Shown: positions 57,536-64,000 of the stretch, one piece after another
Layout of the letters: the number at the start of each line of letters is the position of its first letter
How positions within the stretch are numbered: the stretch's first letter is position 1
Source of the DNA: CAWGXG01 sp963826505
Lineage (GTDB): Bacteria; Chloroflexota; Anaerolineae; Aggregatilineales; Aggregatilineaceae
NCBI GenBank assembly: GCA_963826505.1
Contig: CAWGXG010000008.1
Coordinates: forward strand, 1-64,000
Reading direction: 5' to 3'
Length of the DNA: 64,000 bases
The notes under the pieces: model-generated
Databases searched by the model: none
Told to the model about the DNA's origin: nothing
What the model saw: only the letters and a program-made list of their open reading frames with translations
Position numbers and translations under genes: made by a program

Positions 57536-57600
57536 CCACCCCTCATCCCTGAATCCCCTCTCCCATCGTATGGGCGAGGGGACTTGATCGCCGCCCCTCA
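57536..57600. repeat. hairpin repeat
   Basis: CCCCTCATCCCTGAATCCCC and CCTCTCC...GGCGAGGGG arms around CATCGTATG, in the gap before the DIP1984 gene. Confidence 0.55.
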
Positions 57601-57720
57601 AAATTCAGCCTTGACGCCTATAGACGTTTATGGTAGTTTTATGAGACATAAACAATCGTATAGGGTTCCATAGGGGTCAAACCGGAGTTTTCACCGGGAT
57701 AGTCGATAGAGGAGGGGCAC

Positions 57721-58179
57721 ATGAAACTGGCAGAAGCTCTCGTCCTGCGCGCCGATCACCAGACGCGACTCGCCCAGCTCAAACAGCGCCTGCTGTTGAA
57801 CGCTAAAGTTCAGGAAGGCGACCAACCCGCCGAAAATCCCCAGGCGCTCATGGACGAACTGGAGCGCATCGCGGATGAACTGGTGACGCTGATTCAGCAG
57901 ATTAACCGCACGAATACCGTCACCGAGCTTGAGCCGGGTCTGACCCTGTCGGATGCGCTCGCCGTGCGGGACGTACTCCGTTCGCGCCATACCGCTTACC
58001 GCGATCTGGCCCAGACGGCGACGGTCACCCAAACGCGTTACAGCAAGTCCGAGGTGCGGTTCGAGAGCACGGTCGATGTTGCGGCCATTCAGCGCCGCGC
58101 TGATCAGATCGCCCAGGACTACCGTGAACTGGATACCCGTATCCAGGCCGCCAACTGGCTGATCGATCTGGTAGAATAG
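57721..58179 (+). CDS. DIP1984-family protein
   Basis: A 152-residue, mainly helical protein. MKLAEALVLRADHQTRLAQL then KQRLLLNAKVQEGDQPAENP is the typical start of the DIP1984 family (sometimes named septicolysin), and LIQQINRTNT and IQRRADQIAQDYRELDTRIQ AANW match later parts. Function is not known. The ATG has AGAGGAGGGG upstream. A structured RNA candidate starts 15 bases after its stop. Confidence 0.85.
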   Translation: MKLAEALVLRADHQTRLAQLKQRLLLNAKVQEGDQPAENPQALMDELERIADELVTLIQQINRTNTVTELEPGLTLSDALAVRDVLRSRHTAYRDLAQTATVTQTRYSKSEVRFESTVDVAAIQRRADQIAQDYRELDTRIQAANWLIDLVE

Positions 58180-58194
58180 GGCCATCATCTGAAA

Positions 58195-58411
58195 ACAGGT
58201 GCTGAGCGGGTAACCGCTTTCGACAGAGGCGAGCACAAAACCTTCGGTTCCCCAACCGACATCCTTCAGATGGATTTGCGAGGGGCCGCAGCGGTGTGAC
58301 AGCGTATGCCCAGCATTGTCACAAGCGCACAGGGCACTGTTATCGAAACTACCGCGTGCTGATCTGTTGGACCCGGTGAGGGTGGGATAGGGGCTTGCGC
58401 CCGGCACCTGT
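58195..58411 (+). ncRNA. candidate multi-hairpin structured RNA or leader of the HAD gene
   Basis: A perfect 8-bp closing stem ACAGGTGC/GCACCTGT (58195-58202 with 58404-58411) encloses several local hairpins: AGCGG-GTAA-CCGCT (a GNRA-type loop), AACC-TTC-GGTT, ATCC/GGAT around TTCAGAT, and TGTGACA/TGTCACA. The stretch ends 23 bases before the HAD gene start. The closed, branched form suggests a riboswitch-like leader or a small RNA. It does not match cobalamin, lysine or T-box signatures well. There is no long plausible open frame. Confidence 0.4.
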
Positions 58412-58434
58412 GTTAGATCACGAGGTCACCAGCC

Positions 58435-59139
58435 ATGCTTGACATCATCGCCTTCGACGCCGACGATACGCTCTGGCAGAACGAGCGCATCTACGACGAA
58501 ACGCAGGAAAAATACGCGCGCCTGCTGGCCCGCTACACCGGCGCGGACGGCATCGACGCGGCGCTCTACCAGACGGAAAAGGGCAACATCCCCTACTTCG
58601 GCTACGGGATCAAGAGTTTCACGCTGTCCATGATCGAAAACGCCATCCGGCTGAGCGAGGGCCGCATCACCGCCGATGAGATCGCGCAGATCGTCGGCTT
58701 CGCCAAGACCATGATCGACACGCCCGTCGAGCTGCTCGATCACGTCCCGGAGACGGTGGCGCGGCTGGCGCAGTCGCACCGGCTGATGCTGATCACCAAG
58801 GGCGATCTGCTCGACCAGGAACGCAAGCTCGAACGGTCCGGGTTAGCCGAGCATTTCACGGTCGTGGAGATCGTCAGCGAGAAGACCGAAGATACCTACC
58901 GCCGCATCCTGGCGAAATACGACATCGCGCCGCCGCGCTTCCTGATGGCCGGGAACTCGCTGCCCTCGGACGTGCTGCCCGTCGCGGCGATAGGCGGGCA
59001 CGCGGTCCACATCCCGCACGATCTGACGTGGGTGCACGAAACTATCGCGGACGATGAGCACCAGCCGGAGACCTACACCGAACTGGCGCATATTGGGCAG
59101 CTGCCCGCGCTGGTCGAGACGCTGGATCGGGGAAAATAG
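58435..59139 (+). CDS. HAD-superfamily hydrolase
   Basis: A 234-residue hydrolase. Motif I is FDADDTLWQ (Asp8 and Asp10), motif II LMLITKGDLLDQ, the Lys is in IVSEKTEDTY and motif IV is PRFLMAGNSLPSDVLPVAA, all typical of haloacid dehalogenase-type phosphatases. The cap is helical (20-90). Substrate unknown. ATG 58435 has a GAGGT upstream. The structured leader candidate lies just before it. Confidence 0.9.
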   Translation: MLDIIAFDADDTLWQNERIYDETQEKYARLLARYTGADGIDAALYQTEKGNIPYFGYGIKSFTLSMIENAIRLSEGRITADEIAQIVGFAKTMIDTPVELLDHVPETVARLAQSHRLMLITKGDLLDQERKLERSGLAEHFTVVEIVSEKTEDTYRRILAKYDIAPPRFLMAGNSLPSDVLPVAAIGGHAVHIPHDLTWVHETIADDEHQPETYTELAHIGQLPALVETLDRGK

Positions 59140-59164
59140 ACGGCTGATGAGCGGGGATGGTCAA

Positions 59165-59620
59165 ATGAAAAAAAGCAGATTTACGCTGACCCAGCACCAG
59201 GACAGATTCGTCGATCTGGTGCGAAACTCGGACCATAAGACCCTGGCTGTCTGGGCGATTGATTGTGCCGAGCGGGTTCTCCCCTATTTCGAGGAAAAAT
59301 ACCCGGACGATGATCGCCCTCGGAAGGCGATCACCACGCTCCAAACGTGGATCGATACCGGGGTATTCAGCATGGCGGTCATACGCAAGGCCTCGCTTGA
59401 CTCTCATGCGGCTGCCCGCGAGGTCGGCGAAGATAACCCGGCTCGCTCGGCTGCTCGTGCGGCAGGTCAGGCGGTGGCGACGGCCCACGTTCCCGATCAT
59501 TCGATGGGGGCGGCGCTGTACGCGTTGCAGGCCGTTCACCGCGCCGCAGACGCCGCTGACGCCGTCATCAAAGAACGCGACTGGCAGTACCAGCATTTGC
59601 TCGAACTGCGCGGCAGTTAG
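59165..59620 (+). CDS. Imm5-like putative immunity protein
   Basis: A 151-residue helical protein: FVDLVRNSDHKTLAVWAIDC, then HAAAREVGEDNPARSAARAA and GQAVATAHVPDHSMGAALYA resemble the imm_5 family, often named putative immunity protein (and in older records exonuclease SbcC). Such proteins protect against contact-dependent toxins in theory, but direct evidence is scarce. It starts 26 bases after the HAD gene. No toxin gene is seen. Confidence 0.6.
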   Translation: MKKSRFTLTQHQDRFVDLVRNSDHKTLAVWAIDCAERVLPYFEEKYPDDDRPRKAITTLQTWIDTGVFSMAVIRKASLDSHAAAREVGEDNPARSAARAAGQAVATAHVPDHSMGAALYALQAVHRAADAADAVIKERDWQYQHLLELRGS

Positions 59621-59665
59621 CCGCTCTCCTGTAAAGAGAAAATCAAATTGAGCTATGATAAGCTT

Positions 59666-60283
59666 TCACTTAGGAGGTTGGAGTTTTATTCCTGCTTTCG
59701 TGCTTTTTTCCACGAGATAATTGACAAACGCGGAACAAGCGACAAGCATGAATTTCGCGTCTTCGGAGTTTAGAGTGGACTCTTCGAGCATAGCATGGCG
59801 AATGCCATCAGCATTGCTGGTGTATCCATACAATTTGTCGAACGCCGCTTTTAGAGCACCATGTAGTTTCACCTGCTTTGTATCTTCAATCACATCCAAA
59901 GCCTGACCAAGAGAAGCTCCAGGTTTCCCCGAAATCGCGACACAAAGTGCTTCAACGGCACTGATCGACTCCTTTATGGAGTTTCGATAATCAGGATTTT
60001 CTCTGTCTGAAAATAATCCTAATGCTGTTTCTAGATGAACGACCACTGGAGAAGGAGAATTGGATTGAATTGCTTGTTCAACGGCTTCAATCTCCTGTTC
60101 CGAAGTGATTGGGGTGATTTTTTCGCCCACAAAACGATATGCGGACAGTTCTTGTTCTAAGTAAGTGTTACACCCTTTCATAAATGCATCAGTTATACGC
60201 TTGTCACCATAATTCTGAGCGACAAATTCTATGAAATCGTAGGCTTCGTTCCAGGCACATGTAAAAAAATGCCGTCTCATAAA
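59666..60283 (-). pseudogene. AbiJ-like abortive infection protein, C-terminal fragment
   Basis: The frame starts only within the adjacent IS end, so the N-terminus is gone. About 200 residues remain: DYRNSIKESISAVEALCVAI, then KLHGALKAAFDKLYGYTSNA, and GIRHAMLEESTLNSEDAKFM with LVACSAFVNYLVEK, the C-terminal HEPN-like domain of AbiJ-type phage-defence proteins. The RxxxxH ribonuclease motif may be GIRHAM. Base use is more AT-rich than its neighbours, a sign of transfer. The IS at 60284 has removed its start. Confidence 0.75.
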
Positions 60284-61709
60284 CAATACCTTCGCCAAAA
60301 AATGAAGGTGTGTAGGGCTTTTGAGGTAGAGTTATCGTCGACCAAGACAGCTAACTCAAACCAAGCAAAAGCCCATGAGCGATATTGTAGCACTGTTACA
60401 CTGCCTGACCCCGTATCTTTCGAATACGACACTGCGGCAATTGAAACAAGTTGTCTTCGCCCTGCTGTGTATCCCGGATCGCGTGACCATGTTGGGCATA
60501 GCGCGCTGGACGGAGCGCGGGGGCAGTTATCGAACAATCCAGCGGTGGTATCACACACCACTGGATTGGGCAATGATCTTGTGGACCGTCGTCCAGGTCT
60601 ATCTGCTTAACCCAGATGGAGAGTATCTGTTGGCAGGCGATGAAGTGGTGATCAGCAAAGCAGGCGACACAACGCACGGGCGAGGACGTTTCTATTCGAG
60701 TTTGGCGCAACGTCCGATTAACAGCGTGTCGTTTATGGCGGTGTCGCTGATTGATGTGCAAGCGCGGCGCTCGTATCCCCTGCAAGTGGAACAACGCGAA
60801 CCACCGGTTCCGATCGAAAAGCCGGTTGAGCCGCCGCTCAAGCGTAAACGCGGACGCCCGAAGGGCAGCAAGAATCATGTCAAACCAGCGCCTCAGTTGA
60901 CGCCAGATTTGACCTTGCTCCAGGGCATGATCACGGCGATTACGGCACGCATTGCCCCCTTGACGGTCAAGCATATTGTGCTGGATGGTCATTTTGGCAA
61001 TTATCCGGCGACCTATGCGGTACGCGAAAAGGGGCTGCATATCATCTCCAAATTCCGCCATGATGCGGCCTTGTATTTGCCTTATGCAGGGCCTAAGCCA
61101 AAGCGAGGACCAACGCCGCGCTACGGCCAGAAACTCAACTACAATCAGTTGCCATCCGATGCCTTGTGTCATTCGGTGATTGAAGATGAGTATCGCCTCG
61201 ATACGTACCAGATGCGCGCTTACCATAAGTCCTTTTCAGAGGCGCTCAATGTGGTGGTTGTGGTCAAAACACATCTCGAAACCGGTAAACGCGGGCATGT
61301 CGTGCTGTTCAGCACCGACCTTGACCTGACCGCTGACCAACTCGTTGATTATTACTCGCTCCGCTTCCAGATTGAGTTCAACTTCCGCGATGGTAAGCAA
61401 TATTGGGGTCTGGATGACTTCATGAATGTCAAGCCGGTGGCGGTAACGAATGCGGTCAACCTCGCGTTTTTCATGGTCAACTTGTCGGCGGTCATGCTCA
61501 AGCCCTATCGTTATGACTATCCCGATTTCAGTGTGCTCGATCTCAAAGCGCAGTTTCGTGCCCGGCGGTATCTCGACGAAACAATAAAAATGCTTCCCGA
61601 TCCGCCCGGTGACGATTTAGTTTCTCGCATCTGGCGACGCCTGACCGCGCTAGGCGGCATTCGCGTTCGCCCACTTGACCGTTTCGCCGCTTAATTGGCG
61701 AAGGTATTG
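60284..61709 (+). mobile_element. IS4-like insertion sequence between two truncated genes
   Basis: A 1426-bp element with perfect 15-bp ends CAATACCTTCGCCAA and their complement, diverging after that. The flanks (CATAAA left, ACAGAT right) show no direct repeat. Genes of different kinds are cut on both sides, so a deletion or recombination event probably joined them. Confidence 0.8.
60375..61694 (+). CDS. IS4-like DDE transposase
   Basis: A 439-residue transposase. YLLAGDEVVISKAGDTTHGR holds the first Asp, IVLDGHFGNYPATYAV the second, and YYSLRFQIEFNFRDGKQYWG the YREK-like block with the catalytic Glu, as in the IS4 superfamily. A basic Pro-rich insert (KRKRGRPKGSKNHVK) is distinct. The exact group within the superfamily is not certain. 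It seems intact. Confidence 0.85.
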   Translation: MSDIVALLHCLTPYLSNTTLRQLKQVVFALLCIPDRVTMLGIARWTERGGSYRTIQRWYHTPLDWAMILWTVVQVYLLNPDGEYLLAGDEVVISKAGDTTHGRGRFYSSLAQRPINSVSFMAVSLIDVQARRSYPLQVEQREPPVPIEKPVEPPLKRKRGRPKGSKNHVKPAPQLTPDLTLLQGMITAITARIAPLTVKHIVLDGHFGNYPATYAVREKGLHIISKFRHDAALYLPYAGPKPKRGPTPRYGQKLNYNQLPSDALCHSVIEDEYRLDTYQMRAYHKSFSEALNVVVVVKTHLETGKRGHVVLFSTDLDLTADQLVDYYSLRFQIEFNFRDGKQYWGLDDFMNVKPVAVTNAVNLAFFMVNLSAVMLKPYRYDYPDFSVLDLKAQFRARRYLDETIKMLPDPPGDDLVSRIWRRLTALGGIRVRPLDRFAA

Positions 61710-62244
61710 ACAGATGAGAGATCTTTTATTGCGTCTTTTGTTCCCGCACAGGTCTTTTGTAACCACAAGCTTTTTGTGGTTCAAACCGGCGATCTGCGCC
61801 TCGATACCTACCTGCTCGGCGTGCTGAACAGTCTTGTTTTCGATTACCTAACCCAATTTAAGATCGCTACGAGTGTTAGCATGTATATCTTTCGCCAGCT
61901 TCCTGTTCCCCGCCTGACCCCCGGCGATCCCGTACTTCGACGCCATCGTACCGCGTGCGGCGCGCCTCACCTGCACCCGGCCAGAGTTCGCGGACCTGTG
62001 GCGCGAGGTCATGGGTGACGAGTGGGACGACTCCGCAGGTGCGACCGATCCCGCCGAGCGGCAGTGGCTCCGTGACGCGATCGACGCCATCGTCGCGCAC
62101 CTGTACGGCCTCAGCCGCGCCGACTTCGATCACATCCTGGGCACGTTCCCGCTGGTGTTCCCCGATGACGAGTCTGGGCGGCGCAAGCGCGAGTCGCTGC
62201 TGGCGGTGTATGATGAGTGGGCTAATGAGTTGGGGACGCAATAG
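61710..62244 (+). pseudogene. Eco57I-type restriction-modification methylase, C-terminal fragment
   Basis: The frame runs in from the IS end: FIASFVPAQVFCNHKLFVVQ, then LGVLNSLVFDYLTQFKIATS and VSMYIFRQLPVPRL. This is the end of the target-recognition part of large type IIG/Eco57I-like methylases. After a one-base repair in CCC near 61933 it continues PYFDAIVPRAARLTCTRPEF and AHLYGLSRADFDHILGTFPL, the typical end. The methylase core is lost. With mrr and the AbiJ fragment it marks a degraded defence region. Confidence 0.75.
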
Positions 62245-62316
62245 AGATTGCAGAAACGTATCCTGCTCGGCGAGGCTTGGCAGGCTGTTGACCGATCTAA
62301 CGTTTGAGAGGATAAT
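62245..62316. other. start of a 366-base stretch with only two small ORFs
   Basis: Between the methylase fragment and the ABC permease no large gene is present. Only the small frames at 62317-62481 and 62528-62617 have ribosome sites. Confidence 0.4.
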
Positions 62317-62481
62317 ATGTCGGCGTGGCTCCGGCCCATATCTGTTGAACGAGTGATTGAAAACGAGATGAACGACGACTACCCCTTACCTAGTTCTGGG
62401 CAAGCGTCCCAAGAATTAGGTTCTCACAATCGAATCGTCCGTATCCCCTGGATGTCCGGTCTCGTGCGTTTATTGTTTTGA
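62317..62481 (+). CDS. small ORF, 54 residues, unknown
   Basis: ATG 62317 follows GAGAGGATA. The product starts MSAWLRPISVERVIENEMND and ends with a hydrophobic SGLVRLLF. It has no known relatives to my eye. Coding is plausible but unproven. Confidence 0.35.
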   Translation: MSAWLRPISVERVIENEMNDDYPLPSSGQASQELGSHNRIVRIPWMSGLVRLLF

Positions 62482-62527
62482 CGTATCCCCGCGACCTCCG
62501 AGGGCTAGACTTGTTCGGAGGTCCAAT

Positions 62528-62617
62528 ATGCAAGTCCCCATCCCGGACAACATCATAGACGAGCTGGATCCCTGCAAAGTCACCGGTCATGACCCGGAGG
62601 TGACTATCGTATGCTGA
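62528..62617 (+). CDS. 29-residue ORF overlapping the ABC permease start
   Basis: ATG 62528 has a strong GGAGGT seven bases upstream. The product MQVPIPDNIIDELDPCKVTG HDPEVTIVC ends at a TGA that lies inside the first codons of the permease gene (ATG 62611), and it contains the permease ribosome site (GGAGGTGA). It could be a leader peptide that couples translation, or a small subunit. Confidence 0.45.
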   Translation: MQVPIPDNIIDELDPCKVTGHDPEVTIVC

Positions 62618-64000
62618 ATCGGTTCTCCGGAATCTTCAAGGTCCAGCAACCTACACAGCGCACCTTCGGTTGGGCGGATGGAGTGGTCATCGCGCTGGTC
62701 GCGGTCGTGATCTACGCGGGCGTGCGGCTGGCGATTAACACCCCGGCGGAAATCGAGGGGCCCTCGATCTCCCTGGCTCCCGAAGTTCTGCCGTATTACG
62801 CGCTCCGATCGGTGGGACGTATGGCTGCGGCGTACATGCTGTCGCTGGTTTTTGCGTTGGTGTACGGGCGAGCTGCGGCCTATCACCGGCGAGCCGAACA
62901 GGTGCTCATGCCCCTGCTGGATGTGCTGCAAAGCGTCCCATTCTATCGTTTTTGCCGGTTGTTCTTCTGAGCCTGAGCGCGATCCTGCCGCAGACCATCG
63001 CCGCCGAACTGGCTTCGATTGTCCTGATCTTCACCAGCCAGGCCTGGAACCTCGGTTTTGGATGGTACCAATCGCTGACGACCATTCCCAACGAATTGAA
63101 CGAAGCCTCGACCATTTTCCGCTTCAACACCTGGATGCGCTTCCGGACGCTTGAACTGCCTTTTGCGGCGATTGGTCTGCTGTGGAACAGCATGATGAGT
63201 TGGGCCGGGGGCTGGTTTTTCCTGATGGCCGCCGAGATTTTCACCGTCGGTGATAAGGACTTCCGCTTGTTGGGATTAGGCGCGTACCTGCAAGAAGCGG
63301 CCAACCAGGAAGATTATCGCGCGATTGGGTTTGGCATCGCAACGCTGGTGCTGGTCATCGTGCTGCTGGACCAGTTGGTCTGGCGGCCCCTGCTGGCCTG
63401 GGCCGACCGCTTCAAGCTTGAAATGACCGAGAGCGACAACCCGCCCACCTCGTGGTTCTATGATGTACTGCGCTCGGCGCACATCACCAACGGGTTGGAC
63501 CGGCGCGTGCGCCAACCGGTGACACGGTTCCTGGACCGCTTGTTCGCTCACCCCAGTCTGTGGATTGCCTCGCGCAACGGCACGGACAACCATCGCCAGA
63601 GACGTCCATGGATCACCACGCTGGTCGTTATTGCCTTGGGGCTAGGACTGGTATACGGCCTGACGCAGGCCGGGCAAATGCTGGCGGAAGTCCCGGCTGC
63701 GCAGTGGACCGACGTTGGCTTAGGTGTGGCCGCCACCCTGCTGCGGGTCATGATCGCGTTGGTGATCGCTCTGGCCTGGACGATCCCGGTCGGGGTGCTC
63801 ATCGGGACCAACCCGCGTATTGCCAACCGTGCTACAGCCGATGGTGCAGGTCACGGCGTCGATCCCGGCGACCGCGTTGTTTCCGGTGCTGCTGCTGGTC
63901 ATGCTGCAACTGCCTGCCGGGTTGAATATCGCGGCCGTGGTGCTGATGCTGATGGGCACGCAGTGGTACCTGCTGTTTAACATCATTGCCGGGGCAGCGG
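62611..64000 (+). pseudogene. duplicated anion-type ABC permease, two frameshifts, cut by the window end
   Basis: The first half has MAAAYMLSLVFALVYGRAAA then QVLMPLLDVLQSVP and, after a one-base repair near 62945, FLPVVLLSLSAILPQTIAAE. WYQSLTTIPNELNEASTIFR carries the EAA loop that meets the ATPase. A long linker leads to a second permease domain (from about 63620) that needs a repair near 63830 to read LQPMVQVTASIPATALFPVL. Two fused SsuC/TauC-like domains are known in the duplicated anion permeases. The gene continues past 64000. The ATG follows GGAGGTGA. Confidence 0.8.

Noticed and set aside
57691..58407. A 238-codon minus-strand gene over the DIP1984 gene
   Set aside because: The plus-strand frame matches a known family and has a ribosome site; the minus frame is a shadow extended through the RNA candidate.
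58195..58411. Cobalamin riboswitch
   Set aside because: The GGTGC/GCACC closing stem and a CACTG are reminiscent, but the conserved core boxes are not in order and the gene downstream is not related to cobalamin.
61775..61800. tRNA T-loop-like GGTTCAAACC
   Set aside because: It lies within the methylase fragment reading frame and no acceptor or anticodon stems can be built around it.

Overview
The window is GC-rich bacterial DNA with densely packed genes on both strands. The gene content fits a Chloroflexota bacterium, perhaps Anaerolineae-like: a Ser/Thr kinase with a C-terminal propeller, tubulin-like and STAND-type ATPases, FHA and PP2C proteins, F420-type enzymes, and very many intergenic hairpin repeats. 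No rRNA or marker gene is present, so this placement is an inference. No tRNA, rRNA or CRISPR array was seen.

Layout. 1-4949: end of a methyltransferase, a deazaflavin-type reductase, an IS630 element, an HtrA-like protease and a PIG-V-like glycosyltransferase. 5050-8942: a candidate small RNA with its own promoter and terminator, a TIR-domain protein, and an mrr restriction gene split by an IS701-type element with a 4-bp target duplication. 9022-15855: methyltransferase, F420/NADP reductase-like protein, protease, a TetR regulator with two palindromic operators followed by an ABC drug exporter, and a HEAT-repeat protein. 16285-19411: iron-siderophore ABC transporter (binding protein, permease, ATPase). 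20224-40700: a long phospho-signalling stretch with a kinase-propeller, two zinc-ribbon/FHA proteins, a dual-specificity phosphatase, an ATPase-kinase fusion beside a very large tubulin-like/AAA protein, and a PP2C phosphatase. 40810-53265: cell-surface and metabolic genes (glycoside hydrolase, glycosyltransferase, histidine kinase, aldo/keto reductase, LysM protein, haloalkane-dehalogenase-like hydrolase, sugar kinase). 53679-58411: a broken MFS exporter, an orphan TnpB, a DIP1984 protein and a multi-hairpin RNA candidate. 58435-64000: HAD hydrolase, immunity-like protein, an AbiJ-like fragment and a restriction methylase fragment on either side of an IS, two small ORFs and a duplicated ABC permease running off the end.

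Two features pervade the window. First, hairpin repeats with CCTCTCC/GGAGAGG arms fill many gaps, and three 149-bp MITE-like elements have each inserted in the loop of one such hairpin, each flanked by a perfect 8-bp direct repeat. Second, about fifteen otherwise intact genes carry single-base frameshifts, often at homopolymers. This suggests sequence errors in many cases, so calls of gene decay are cautious. Losses at IS insertions in mrr, AbiJ and the methylase look real.

The most interesting unit is the minus-strand cluster 34807-27537. A tubulin-like protein with a C-terminal AAA ATPase is followed by an ATPase fused to a Ser/Thr kinase, a DUF4926-like protein, a four-helix membrane protein and a DUF2442-like protein. 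Kinases, a phosphatase and phosphothreonine-binding FHA proteins encoded within 13 kb could form one signalling or conflict system.
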